From Streptomyces rimosus (lineage in GTDB: Bacteria > Actinomycetota > Actinomycetes > Streptomycetales > Streptomycetaceae), in NCBI RefSeq assembly GCF_008704655.1, contig NZ_CP023688.1, forward strand, positions 3,844,001 through 3,908,000: a stretch of DNA of 64,000 nt. Direction: 5' to 3'. The position numbers and the translations under genes are program-made. Within the stretch, counting starts at the first letter, position 1. Each line of letters begins with the position of its first letter. Shown one piece after another: positions 17,678 through 27,555 of this stretch. The notes below the pieces were generated by a model. The model saw only the letters and a list, made by a program, of their open reading frames with translations. It did no database searches and was not told where the DNA came from.

Positions 17678-18040
17678 TCAGCCTCCCGGGGTGGCGCCCA
17701 GCGAGCCGACCGGCGCCACCGACACGGCCGTCTTGGGGCAGACCCAGTGCGGGTCGGGGCCCAGCTCGGGTTCCACGTCCAGTGCGTGGGGGTCGCCGCC
17801 GTGCAGGCACACCGGGCACAGGGGCCAGCGGCCGTACCGCTCCAACAGGGCGTCCTGGACGTCCTGCGCTACCAGTCCGGCCACATACGCGGCGCCCTCG
17901 GGCCACTGCTCGACCCACCATCGGCGGTGCGTCACGGAGTCCTCGACGAGCGAGACGATCTCCGCGTCGGCGACCTCGCCCGCCACCAGGTCCGCGAGGA
18001 CCAGGGCACGGGCCGCGTGCAGTGCCTGTTCGAGCTCCAT
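17678..18040 (-). CDS. Conserved hypothetical protein with CPVC/CP zinc-like motif
   Basis: A 120-residue acidic protein. The N-terminal two thirds are helical (ALHAARALVLADLVAGEVADAEI). The C-terminal part has CPVCLHGGDPHALD and HWVCPK, possibly a small metal site (Cys, Cys, His, Cys). I do not recognise a named family. It starts at ATG 18040 and forms an operon with the DUF4031 gene. Confidence 0.72.
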   Translation of the reverse strand: MELEQALHAARALVLADLVAGEVADAEIVSLVEDSVTHRRWWVEQWPEGAAYVAGLVAQDVQDALLERYGRWPLCPVCLHGGDPHALDVEPELGPDPHWVCPKTAVSVAPVGSLGATPGG

Positions 18041-18115
18041 GCGCCCATTGTCTCCCGCACCACCGACAACCGCTCCGGCGTCACCGGTCACGGGCGCCGC
18101 GGTGTCCACAGGGTA

Positions 18116-18144
18116 TTGACGCGGACCGGGGGTGAAATTACTTT
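18116..18144 (+). promoter_or_regulatory. Promoter of the murR-murQ-EIIBC operon, leaderless
   Basis: TTGACG (18116-18121), 17-bp spacer, TACTTT (18139-18144). RNA would start at or next to the GTG at 18151, and no ribosome site precedes that GTG, so translation is probably leaderless. Confidence 0.65.
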
Positions 18145-18177
18145 TCAGGCGTGAGCCCCGACCTGAAGGAAACTTTC
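18133..18177. promoter_or_regulatory. Two RpiR/MurR-type operator-like palindromes
   Basis: Site 1: TGAAA-N5-TTTCA at 18133-18147, covering the -10 region. Site 2: GAAACTTTC at 18169-18177, inside the first codons of the regulator gene. Centres are 33 bp apart, about three helical turns. The GAAA/TTTC core is typical of RpiR-family operators, so autorepression is likely. Confidence 0.55.
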
Positions 18178-19098
18178 AAGGACTCCGGCGCCGCGGTCCG
18201 GCCCGCCCCGAGCCCGCCCGCCCCCGCGGCCCTGGCCGCCAAGGTGCGGACGCTCGCGCCGTCCATGACCCGCTCCATGCAGCGGGTCGCGGAAGCCGTC
18301 GCGCACGACCCGGCCGGCTGCGCCGCGCTCACCGTCACCGGCCTGGCGGCGCGTACGGGCACCAGCGAAGCCACCGTCGTACGCACCTCGCGCCTGCTCG
18401 GCTACCCCGGCTACCGCGACCTGCGGCTCGCGCTCGCCGCCCTCGCCGCCCAGCAGGCCACCGGCCGCGCCCCCGCCGTCACCGCCGACATAGCGGTCGA
18501 CGACGCGCTCCCGGACGTGGTCGCCAAGCTGGCCCAGGAGGAGCAGCAGTGCCTGGCCGACACCGCCGCCGGGCTGGACCTGACGCAGCTGGAGGCGGCG
18601 GTCGGCGCCCTGGCCGCCGCCCGGCGCATCGATGTGTACGGCATAGGCGCCTCCAACCTCGTCGGCCAGGACCTGGTCCAGAAGCTGCTGCGGATCGGCC
18701 TGATCGCGCACGCCCACTCCGACCCGCATCTCGCCGTGACGAACGCGGTCCAGATGCGCGCCGGTGACGTGGCCATCGCGATCACCCACTCCGGGCGCAC
18801 GACCGACGTCATAGAGCCGCTGCGGGTGGCCTTCGACCACGGCGCGACGACCATCGCGATCACCGGCCGCCCGGACGGCGACATCGCCTCGTACGCCGAC
18901 CACATCCTCACCACGTCCACCGCCCGCGAGAGTGAACTGCGCCCGGCCGCCATGTCCTCCCGTACGAGCCAACTGCTGGTCGTGGACTGCCTGTTCGTCG
19001 GCGTGGCACAGCGTACGTACGAAACCGCCGCGCCCGCCCTGTCCGCCTCCTACGAAGCGCTCGCCCACCGGCACTCGCCCCGCTCCCCCGCCCGCTGA
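18151..19098 (+). CDS. MurR/RpiR family transcriptional regulator of MurNAc use
   Basis: A 315-residue regulator with an N-terminal RpiR helix-turn-helix (residues about 35-105: MTRSMQRVAEAVAHDP, LTVTGLAARTGTSEATVVRTSRLLGYPGYRDLRLAL). A C-terminal SIS sugar-phosphate domain follows (GIGASNLVGQDL, ITHSGRTTDVIEPLRVA). The ligand is most likely MurNAc-6-phosphate because murQ and a PTS permease follow on the same strand. GTG 18151 sits just downstream of a -10 box with no ribosome site. Palindromes over its promoter suggest autoregulation. Confidence 0.9.
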   Translation: MSPDLKETFKDSGAAVRPAPSPPAPAALAAKVRTLAPSMTRSMQRVAEAVAHDPAGCAALTVTGLAARTGTSEATVVRTSRLLGYPGYRDLRLALAALAAQQATGRAPAVTADIAVDDALPDVVAKLAQEEQQCLADTAAGLDLTQLEAAVGALAAARRIDVYGIGASNLVGQDLVQKLLRIGLIAHAHSDPHLAVTNAVQMRAGDVAIAITHSGRTTDVIEPLRVAFDHGATTIAITGRPDGDIASYADHILTTSTARESELRPAAMSSRTSQLLVVDCLFVGVAQRTYETAAPALSASYEALAHRHSPRSPAR

Positions 19099-19184
19099 CC
19101 ACGCGTACGCCCCGCCGCCTCACCCGTTCCCGTCTCCGTCCCCCCGTACAGAGCCGTACGAGCCCGGAAAGAGCCGCCACCGCC

Positions 19185-20144
19185 ATGACCTCCCCCGCCG
19201 AGTACGCCCGGTTGCGCGCGCAGCTGGACACGCTGACCACCGAAGCCTTCCGGCCCGACCTGGCCGAGATCGACCGGCTGCCCACCCTGGAGATCGCCCG
19301 CACGATGAACGGCGAGGACGCCACCGTCCCCACCGCCGTCGCCGACCAGCTCCCCGCGATCGCCGCCGCCATCGACGCCACCGCCGAGCGGATGGCCCGC
19401 GGCGGGCGGCTGATCTACGCGGGCGCCGGCACGGCCGGGCGCCTCGGCGTGCTGGACGCGAGCGAGTGCCCGCCCACCTTCAACACCGACCCGGCCGAGG
19501 TCGTGGGCCTGATCGCGGGCGGCCCCGCCGCCATGGTCACCGCCGTCGAGGGCGCCGAGGACCGCCCGGACCTGGCCGCCGCCGACCTGGACGCGCTCGG
19601 CCTGACCGGCAACGACACGGTCGTCGGCATCTCCGCCTCGGGCCGTACCCCGTACGCGATCGGCGCCGTCGAGCACGCCCGCGCGGCCCGCGGCGCGCTG
19701 ACCATCGGCCTGTCCTGCAACGCGGGCTCCGCGCTGGCCGCGGCCGCCGACCACGGCATCGAGGTCGTCGTCGGGCCCGAACTCCTCACCGGGTCCACGC
19801 GCCTGAAGGCCGGTACGGCACAGAAGCTGGTCCTCAACATGCTCTCGACGATCACCATGATCCGGCTGGGCAAGACGTACGGGAACCTGATGGTGGACGT
19901 CCGGGCCTCCAACGAGAAGCTGCGGGCCCGTTCGCGCCGCATCGTGGCGCTGGCCACCGGCGCCGGGGACGCGGAGATCGAGGCCGCGCTCGCCGCCACG
20001 GACGGGGAGGTCAAGAACGCCATCCTCGTCGTGCTCGCCGGGATCGACGGGCCGTCGGCGGCCCGTCTGCTGGCCGATTCGCGCGGCCATCTCCGGGCCG
20101 CCCTGCACACCGCCCTGCACACCCCGCCCCCTCAGGACGGCTGA
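19185..20144 (+). CDS. murQ: N-acetylmuramic acid 6-phosphate etherase
   Basis: A 319-residue SIS-fold lyase that splits the D-lactyl ether of MurNAc-6-P to give GlcNAc-6-P and D-lactate, in cytoplasmic peptidoglycan recycling. Diagnostic blocks are LIYAGAGTAGRLGVLDASECPPTFN, GISASGRTPYAIGAV, and LTGSTRLKAGTAQKLVLNMLST. The acidic catalytic Glu lies in DASE. Full length. It is the middle gene of the operon, 86 bp after murR. Its product feeds NagA, encoded 15 kb away in this window. Confidence 0.95.
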   Translation: MTSPAEYARLRAQLDTLTTEAFRPDLAEIDRLPTLEIARTMNGEDATVPTAVADQLPAIAAAIDATAERMARGGRLIYAGAGTAGRLGVLDASECPPTFNTDPAEVVGLIAGGPAAMVTAVEGAEDRPDLAAADLDALGLTGNDTVVGISASGRTPYAIGAVEHARAARGALTIGLSCNAGSALAAAADHGIEVVVGPELLTGSTRLKAGTAQKLVLNMLSTITMIRLGKTYGNLMVDVRASNEKLRARSRRIVALATGAGDAEIEAALAATDGEVKNAILVVLAGIDGPSAARLLADSRGHLRAALHTALHTPPPQDG

Positions 20145-20199
20145 CGCACGCGCTCCCCCGCCCGCCCCGTCCCGGCACGCACAGCAAGGCAGCACCACC

Positions 20200-21786
20200 A
20201 TGTCCGACGACAAGAACCGCGCCACCGCCGCCGCCCTCCTCCCCCTGGTCGGCGGCGCCGCCAACGTCACCTCCGTCACCCACTGCATGACCCGGCTCCG
20301 CCTCGGCATCCGGGACCGCTCACTGGTCCAGGACGAGGCCCTGAAGGCACTGCCCGCCGTGCTGGGCGTGGTGGAGGACGACACGTACCAGATCGTGCTC
20401 GGCCCCGGTACGGTCGCCCGGGTCACGCCGGAGTTCGCAGCGCTGGTGGAGGCGGGGGGTGATGCGGCGGGAGCAGGTGAGGCCGAGGCCGACGAGGCGG
20501 GGACCGGAGAGACCGGGACCGGCGAAGCCGGAAGCGCCCCGGCCACCGATGACTCCGCCCCGGCCACCGCCGACGAACTGGCCGCCCAGGGCGCCGCCCT
20601 GAAAGCCCGCCAGAAAGCCCGGAACGCCACCCCGGTCAAGCTCTTCCTCCGCCGGATCGCCAATATCTTCGTCCCGCTGATCCCCGCCCTCATCGGCTGC
20701 GGCATCATCGCCGGACTGAACGGCCTGCTGACCAACTTCGGTGTGCTGCCCGCCCTCGTCCCGGCGCTGGCCGCCATCGCCTCCGGCTTCATGTCGCTGA
20801 TCGCGGTCTTCGTCGGCCACAACACCGCGAAGGAGTTCGGCGGCACGCCCGTGCTGGGCGGCGCGGTGGCCGCGATCATCGTGTACGCGGGCGTCGCCAA
20901 GGTGACCGCGTTCGGCCAGCAGCTCTCGCCGGGCCAGGGCGGCGTCCTGGGGGCGCTGGGCGCGGCGCTGCTCGCCGTACAGATCGAGAAGTGGTGCCGC
21001 CGGCACGTCCCCGAGGCGCTGGACGTGCTGGTCACGCCCACCGTGACCGTGCTGCTCTCCGGCCTGGTCACGCTCTTCGGGCTGATGTTCGTGGCCGGTG
21101 AGGTCGCCACCGCCATCGGCACGTGCGCCACCTGGCTGCTCGCCCACGGCGGCGCCGCGGCCGGGTTCCTGCTCGGCGGGCTCTTCCTCCCGCTCGTCAT
21201 GCTCGGCCTGCACCAGGCCCTGATCCCGATCCACACCACGCTGATCGAGCAGCAGGGCTACACGGTGCTGCTGCCGATCCTGGCGATGGCCGGTGCCGGC
21301 CAGGTGGGCGCCGCGCTGGCGGTCTACTTCCGGCTGCCGGGCAACCGCTCGATCCGTACGACGATCAGGTCCGCGCTGCCCGCCGGTCTCCTCGGCGTCG
21401 GCGAGCCCCTGATCTACGGTGTCTCGCTGCCGCTGGGGCGCCCTTTCGTCACCGCCTGCGTGGGCGGCGCGTTCGGCGGCGGCGTCGTGGGCCTGTTCAA
21501 CCAGCTCGGTACGACGGCGGGTTCGACCGCCATCGGCCCGTCCGGCTGGGCCCTGTTCCCCCTGCTCAAGGGCAACGCGTCCCTCGGTGCGACGCTCCTC
21601 GTCTACGCCCTGGGCCTGCTCGTCGGCTACGCGGTCGGCTTCCTGGCCACGTACTTCTTCGGCTTCGACAAGCAGGCGCTGGCGGATCTGAACGATCGGC
21701 CGCGCCCGGATGCTCTGCCCCGTCCGGACGCTCAGCCCCCGGGGAAGGTGAAGAAGGCCGACCTCAAGGCGGCCAGGGGCGGGTGA
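20200..21786 (+). CDS. PTS transporter EIIBC, MurNAc/sucrose-type (MurP-like)
   Basis: A 528-residue phosphotransferase permease. The N-terminal EIIB domain has the phosphorylatable Cys29 in VTHCMTRLRL. An acidic Ala/Gly/Thr linker spans about 90-130. The C-terminal EIIC has about ten membrane helices (FVPLIPALIGCGIIAGL, FVGHNTAKEFGG, GEPLIYGVSLPLG). No EIIA domain is present, so phosphate must come from a separate EIIA such as Crr. With murQ it would import and phosphorylate MurNAc. Substrate assignment rests on the operon. Confidence 0.88.
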   Translation: MSDDKNRATAAALLPLVGGAANVTSVTHCMTRLRLGIRDRSLVQDEALKALPAVLGVVEDDTYQIVLGPGTVARVTPEFAALVEAGGDAAGAGEAEADEAGTGETGTGEAGSAPATDDSAPATADELAAQGAALKARQKARNATPVKLFLRRIANIFVPLIPALIGCGIIAGLNGLLTNFGVLPALVPALAAIASGFMSLIAVFVGHNTAKEFGGTPVLGGAVAAIIVYAGVAKVTAFGQQLSPGQGGVLGALGAALLAVQIEKWCRRHVPEALDVLVTPTVTVLLSGLVTLFGLMFVAGEVATAIGTCATWLLAHGGAAAGFLLGGLFLPLVMLGLHQALIPIHTTLIEQQGYTVLLPILAMAGAGQVGAALAVYFRLPGNRSIRTTIRSALPAGLLGVGEPLIYGVSLPLGRPFVTACVGGAFGGGVVGLFNQLGTTAGSTAIGPSGWALFPLLKGNASLGATLLVYALGLLVGYAVGFLATYFFGFDKQALADLNDRPRPDALPRPDAQPPGKVKKADLKAARGG

Positions 21787-21799
21787 CGTACGTACGGGC

Positions 21800-23278
21800 T
21801 CAGGACGCGCCCGCGCCCACCCGTTCGCCGCCACGCTCCACCGCGGGCGCCGGCCGCTCGTCCGGCCAGCACTCCACCCCCCGCAGATCCGGCATCCGGG
21901 AACCGGTGAAGACCGGGTCGCGCCCCGCCCGGCGCTGGGCCTGGTAATCGTCCAGGAGGCGGAAGGCGATCGCCGACAGGGGGAGGATGGCAAGCAGGTT
22001 GATCAGCGCCATGACACCCATGAACACGTCGGCGAGGTTCCAGACGACACCGACCGAACCCAGCGCGCCCAGGAAGACCACCGCCAGCACGACGGCGCGG
22101 TAGACGGGCAGCACCCAGGCGCGCCGCGTCAGGAAGCCGATGTTGGACTCGCCGTAGTAATAGTTCCCGATCATGGAGCTGAAGGCGAGCAGGAAGACGA
22201 CGGCCGTCAGCACGTGCCCGGCCCAGCCGCCGAGCGTGTCGGTCAGCGCGGACTGCGTGAGGTCGGCGCCCTGCCGGCCGGCCGGCTCCGGGGTCGTCGT
22301 CAGGATGACGAAGGCGGTCATCGAGCAGATCAGCAGGGTGTCGAAGAAGACACCGAGGGACTGTACGAGTCCCTGCTTGACCGGGTGGGTGACCTCGGCC
22401 GCCGCGCCCGCGTTGGGCGCCGAGCCCAGGCCCGCCTCGTTGGAGAACATGCCGCGCCGGATGCCCTGCTGGATCGCCGCGCCGAGCCCGCCGGCCGCCA
22501 GCTCCTTGACACCGAAGGCGCCGCCGACGATGTCGCCGAGGACGCGCGGCAGGTCGTCCAGGTTGAGGAGGACGACGGCGGTGCCCATCAGCAGGTAGAC
22601 GACGGCCATGACCGGTACGAGAACGGTCGTGACCGAGGAGATACGGCGTACGCCGCCGCAGATCGCGATGCCCAGCAGGACGGCCAGCAGCAGGCCGACC
22701 GCCGGGGCGAACCACCCCGCCCCGCCGCCGGACACCGACCCCGAGGCGACGGCCGTGATCGTGTTGGACTGCACGGCGTTGAAGACGAAACCGAAGGTCA
22801 CCGTGATGGCGACGGCGAACAGGACGCCGGGCCGGCGCTTGCCGAGCCCGCGCTGCATGTAATACGCGGGGCCGCCTCGGTACGTACCCGATCCGTCCCC
22901 CGCGCGCACCTTGTACAGCTGGGCCAGCGCCGATTCGACGAACGCCGAGGCGCCGCCGATGAGCGCCATCATCCACATCCAGAACATGGCGCCCGCGCCG
23001 CCGAGGGTGATGGCGGTGGCGACGCCCGCGATGTTGCCCGTACCGACGCGCGCCGCCGCCGAGATGGTGAAGGCGCCGAAGGACGAGACCGGTTTGGAGC
23101 CGTCCGCCCGGGGCTGCGACCTGTCCTTGAGCACACGCAGCATCTCGGGGAAGAGCCGCAGCTGTACGGCCTTGGAGCGGACCGTGAAGTAGAGGCCCGC
23201 GCAGATCACCAGCGGTATCAGCAGGTAGGTCCACAGACCGTCGTTGAGACCGACGATCACGGAGTCGAGCGTGCTCAT
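21800..23278 (-). CDS. Alanine or glycine:cation symporter family protein (AgcS)
   Basis: A 492-residue sodium-coupled amino acid symporter with about ten membrane helices. Family signatures are FGAFTISAAARVGTGNIAGVATAI near residues 67-90 and GMFSNEAGLGSAPNAGAAA near 280. It is convergent with the EIIBC gene (13-bp gap). ATG 23278 begins at the conserved family N-terminus. Likely substrates are alanine, glycine or glutamine; the sequence does not distinguish them. Confidence 0.93.
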   Translation of the reverse strand: MSTLDSVIVGLNDGLWTYLLIPLVICAGLYFTVRSKAVQLRLFPEMLRVLKDRSQPRADGSKPVSSFGAFTISAAARVGTGNIAGVATAITLGGAGAMFWMWMMALIGGASAFVESALAQLYKVRAGDGSGTYRGGPAYYMQRGLGKRRPGVLFAVAITVTFGFVFNAVQSNTITAVASGSVSGGGAGWFAPAVGLLLAVLLGIAICGGVRRISSVTTVLVPVMAVVYLLMGTAVVLLNLDDLPRVLGDIVGGAFGVKELAAGGLGAAIQQGIRRGMFSNEAGLGSAPNAGAAAEVTHPVKQGLVQSLGVFFDTLLICSMTAFVILTTTPEPAGRQGADLTQSALTDTLGGWAGHVLTAVVFLLAFSSMIGNYYYGESNIGFLTRRAWVLPVYRAVVLAVVFLGALGSVGVVWNLADVFMGVMALINLLAILPLSAIAFRLLDDYQAQRRAGRDPVFTGSRMPDLRGVECWPDERPAPAVERGGERVGAGAS

Positions 23279-23446
23279 GGGCGTCCTTGCGGGGCGTCCG
23301 GGGGCAGGGGGACGGCCGTACCGGAAGATCGTCTTCCGGGAAGGCTCCGGAAAGTATGACCGCCATCCCCATACCGGAACCAGCGGGCTTACATGCCGTA
23401 TCTCACAGAAAGCGACATAACGGCACGACGCCCCGACGGCGCCCCC

Positions 23447-24322
23447 TCACAGCGCACAGCCGTGCAGCCCGCCGTCGACCACCAGGTCCTGCCCGTTGAT
23501 GTACGACGCCTCACCGGACGCCAGGAAGGCGACCGCGTCGGCGATCTCCTCCGGGTGCGCGAACCGGCCCGCCGCCGTCTGCGCCCGCAGCTTCTCCGCC
23601 TCCGCCGGGTCGATGTCCGAGCCCGCGAACATCGGCGTGTCGACATAGCCGGGGCTGACCGAGTTGACGCGGATGCCGCGCCCGGCGAGCGCCGCCGCGA
23701 GCGTACGGGCCAGGTTGTGCGCGGCGGCCTTGGTCGCGGAGTGCAGGGTGGCGTCCGCCTGCCCGCGCTGGAGCAGCGACGAGGCGTTGATGACGACCGC
23801 GCCGCCGTCCCGCAGCAGCGGCAGCGCGCGCTGGACGGTGAAGAAGACGCCCTTGAAGTTCACGCCGACCGCGCGGTCGAAATCGGCCTCGGTGATGTCC
23901 TCGAAGGGGGCCGCGGCGTATACGCCGGCGTTGGCGAAGATGATGTCGAGGTGCCCGAAGTGGTCGCGTACGGCCTGCACGACGGCGTCGAGATCGGCGA
24001 CGGAGGCGGTGTCGCCCCGTACGGCCAGCACCCGGTCGGCGGCCACCCCCGCGACACCCGTGCCGCCGCCGGCGACGCCCACACCGCCACCCGCGGCGGC
24101 CGGCTCGCCGCCCGTCACCGCCGCTTCCGCCCGCTCCCTCAGATGCGCGGCGGCCGCGTCGAGGCGGCGCTCGTCACGTCCGCACACCACCACCCGCGCG
24201 CCGTCGTCGAGCAGCCGCCGCGCGGCCGCCAGGCCCACGCCGCTGCTGCCCCCGGTGATCAGCGCGACGGTGTCCGCGGCGAACCGGTCCGGTCGGGCGG
24301 TCCGCCCGTTTCGAGTCGTCAT
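23447..24322 (-). CDS. Short-chain dehydrogenase/reductase-like protein with altered catalytic Tyr
   Basis: A 291-residue Rossmann-fold protein. The cofactor motif TGGSSGVG (23-30), NAG (131-133) and the C-terminal SPGYVDTPMF and VVDGG are intact. The active-site pattern S-x12-Y-x3-K reads S181, then His194 (codon CAC), then K198, so the catalytic Tyr is replaced. A Gly/Ala/Val-rich insertion (about 75-92) sits between strands 3 and 4. ATG 24322 was chosen over a GTG/ATG five codons upstream by alignment to the fold start. It stands alone between agcS and groL. It may bind NAD(P) without reducing anything. Confidence 0.85.
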   Translation of the reverse strand: MTTRNGRTARPDRFAADTVALITGGSSGVGLAAARRLLDDGARVVVCGRDERRLDAAAAHLRERAEAAVTGGEPAAAGGGVGVAGGGTGVAGVAADRVLAVRGDTASVADLDAVVQAVRDHFGHLDIIFANAGVYAAAPFEDITEADFDRAVGVNFKGVFFTVQRALPLLRDGGAVVINASSLLQRGQADATLHSATKAAAHNLARTLAAALAGRGIRVNSVSPGYVDTPMFAGSDIDPAEAEKLRAQTAAGRFAHPEEIADAVAFLASGEASYINGQDLVVDGGLHGCAL

Positions 24323-24424
24323 GGGCCGATCGTGCACCGATGGCCCGGGGGCGGCGCAAGGACCGCCGTACGGAACCGGCGGACCTCAGCCGTACGAGAC
24401 CGGTGACGCGCCGGACGAAAACGC

Positions 24425-24468
24425 CGCCGGGGCGGCACCCCCCTGGGAGGAGGGGTACCGCCCCGGCG
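24425..24468 (-). terminator. groL terminator hairpin
   Basis: Arms CGCCGGGGCGG (24425-24435) and CCGCCCCGGCG (24458-24468), 11 bp perfect. The interior can extend the stem (ACCCC with GGGGT). It lies 26 bp beyond the groL stop. Confidence 0.75.
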
Positions 24469-24493
24469 ATCGAGGACAGATGACCCGGGAGGA

Positions 24494-26251
<1,758 letters not shown>

Positions 26252-26270
26252 TCACCGAGTCGGTCCTTAG

Positions 26271-26297
26271 CTGTCACTCTCACTCGTAGAGTGCTAA
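26271..26297. promoter_or_regulatory. CIRCE element 1 (HrcA operator) downstream of the groL start site
   Basis: CTGTCACTC-N9-GAGTGCTAA; the right arm (26289-26297) is the exact consensus, the left matches 6 of 9. It covers the predicted RNA start region of groL. Confidence 0.7.
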
Positions 26298-26302
26298 CGC
26301 AA

Positions 26303-26331
26303 TGATTAGCACTCGGCACATGAGAGTGCAA
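26303..26331 (-). promoter_or_regulatory. groL promoter
   Basis: On the minus strand TTGCAC (26331-26326) and TAATCA (26308-26303) are 17 bp apart. Both hexamers lie inside CIRCE element 2. Confidence 0.65.
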
Positions 26332-26332
26332 G
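26306..26332. promoter_or_regulatory. CIRCE element 2 (HrcA operator) over the groL -35 region
   Basis: TTAGCACTC-N9-GAGTGCAAG; left arm exact, right arm 7 of 9. Centre is 35 bp from that of element 1. The inner arms of the two boxes also form a perfect 9-bp inverted repeat (26289-26314). Confidence 0.75.
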
Positions 26333-26426
26333 CGCGTTGGCGGGAGCCATCCCCGCCGAGCCCAGGTGTCAAACGGGGTGCGACCGGCTGATCTGGCACT
26401 TCCCCGTGGACCCCACCCCAACACAG

Positions 26427-26460
26427 AAGGTCCGCGTCCCCACGGGAGGACGCGGACCTT
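26427..26460 (-). terminator. Terminator of the cold-shock gene
   Basis: Perfect 13-bp arms at 26427-26439 and 26448-26460 with an 8-nt loop. On the minus strand the hairpin is followed by TTCTGTGTT. Confidence 0.8.
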
Positions 26461-26485
26461 CGTACGCAGCAGTCGGTCGGCGCTA

Positions 26486-26689
26486 TCAGCCGGCCACGCG
26501 GACCATGTCCGCCTGCGGCCCTTTCTGGCCCTGCGAGATCTCGAACTCGACCCGCTGACCCTCCTCAAGGGTGCGGTAACCGTCCATCTGGATCGCGCTG
26601 TAGTGGACGAAAACATCCGCACCACCGTCGACCGCGATGAAGCCGTACCCCTTCTCCGCGTTGAACCACTTGACGGTGCCCTGAGCCAT
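26486..26689 (-). CDS. Cold-shock domain protein (CspA family)
   Basis: A 67-residue OB-fold RNA chaperone. It starts [18 protein letters not shown] (RNP1) and contains VFVHYSAI (RNP2). It binds single-stranded RNA/DNA and affects translation and antitermination. ATG 26689 has GGGGAG upstream. It is transcribed alone, with a strong hairpin after it and a predicted promoter at 26801-26828 giving a leader of about 105 nt. Confidence 0.96.
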   Translation of the reverse strand: MAQGTVKWFNAEKGYGFIAVDGGADVFVHYSAIQMDGYRTLEEGQRVEFEISQGQKGPQADMVRVAG

Positions 26690-26800
26690 GCCTAACTCCC
26701 CTATTACTGGCCCTTGCACAGGACCGCACTCCGCGGACCCGGGTCAGACCTCACCCCCCGACAGGAGGGGGTGTGCGCCGGAACGCGTCGACCGCCGCTG

Positions 26801-26828
26801 AATGTATCTGTCCAACTGCCCAGCGCAA
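26801..26828 (-). promoter_or_regulatory. Predicted promoter and leader of the cold-shock gene
   Basis: On the minus strand TTGCGC (26828-26823) and TACATT (26806-26801) are 16 bp apart. The resulting leader contains a 7-bp hairpin, CACCCCC with GGGGGTG (26752-26773). The 200 bp upstream (26830-27030) is unusually A+T rich for this genome and holds no gene. Confidence 0.5.
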
Positions 26829-27031
26829 CAGGTCAATCGGACGAGAATTCTGCTCGCGAACAATCGCAAAAATGCGGTTATAAGCCCTTACTCCCGGGCA
26901 AGTCGGGCCGGGCAAAGCTCACCAATGGGACGAATCATGTCCACACTTCGCCCACAACTTGCCGGGGTCTCATATGCGCTCGGCACGGGCTCGACGGGGG
27001 GTCACCCCAACTGTATCGCCTTTAACAACAC

Positions 27032-27070
27032 GGAATCGCCCCGTCCGCTTGCCGTGGACGGGGCGATTCC
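27032..27070 (-). terminator. Terminator of the thrC-sulfur carrier unit
   Basis: Perfect 15-bp arms (27032-27046 and 27056-27070), 9-nt loop, followed on the minus strand by GTGTTGTTAAAG. A second small hairpin, CCGGCCC with GGGCCGG (27076-27095), precedes it. Confidence 0.85.
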
Positions 27071-27121
27071 GGCCACCGGCCCCCTAAAGGGCCGGAAACG
27101 ATCGTTGGGACTTTCCCGCGC

Positions 27122-27400
27122 TCAGCAGCCGCCGGCCACCGCGGGAATGATCGAGACGCCCGCGCCGTCCGGCGTCGGGGTTTCGAGGCCCTGCTCGAAG
27201 CGCACATCGTCGTCGTTGACATAGACGTTCACGAAGCGGCGCAGCTTGCCGGTGTCGTCCAGGACGCGCGCCGCGATGCCGGCGTGGTTCTTCTCCAGGT
27301 CCTGGATGACCTCGGAGAGGGTGGCCCCTTCGGCGGGCACCTCGGCCCGACCGCCGGTGTAGGTGCGCAGGATGGTCGGGATGCGGACGTTGACGCTCAT
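27122..27400 (-). CDS. MoaD/ThiS family sulfur carrier protein (CysO-like), C-terminus GGC
   Basis: A 92-residue ubiquitin-fold protein: VNVRIPTILRTYTGG at the start, FVNVYVNDDDVRF in the middle, and SIIPAVAGGC at the end. Such carriers are activated as a C-terminal Gly-Gly thiocarboxylate; CysO delivers sulfur for cysteine synthesis with CysM. Here one Cys follows the Gly-Gly (codons GGC GGC TGC TGA), so trimming would be needed. It lies 155 bp downstream of thrC on the same strand, inside the same terminator-bounded unit headed by a SAM riboswitch. Confidence 0.88.
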   Translation of the reverse strand: MSVNVRIPTILRTYTGGRAEVPAEGATLSEVIQDLEKNHAGIAARVLDDTGKLRRFVNVYVNDDDVRFEQGLETPTPDGAGVSIIPAVAGGC

Positions 27401-27555
27401 GGTGTTTCTGCCTTCCAGGTCGCGGGAGGGGTGTGCGGAGGGGCGGGCGGGCGCGGGCGTACCGGGGCCCGGGGGCGCGTACGGGTGCGTACCGACGCGT
27501 GCGGAGGTGTACGGACGCGCGTGGACGCGTACGGGCGCGTCCGGACGTGCGGCGG

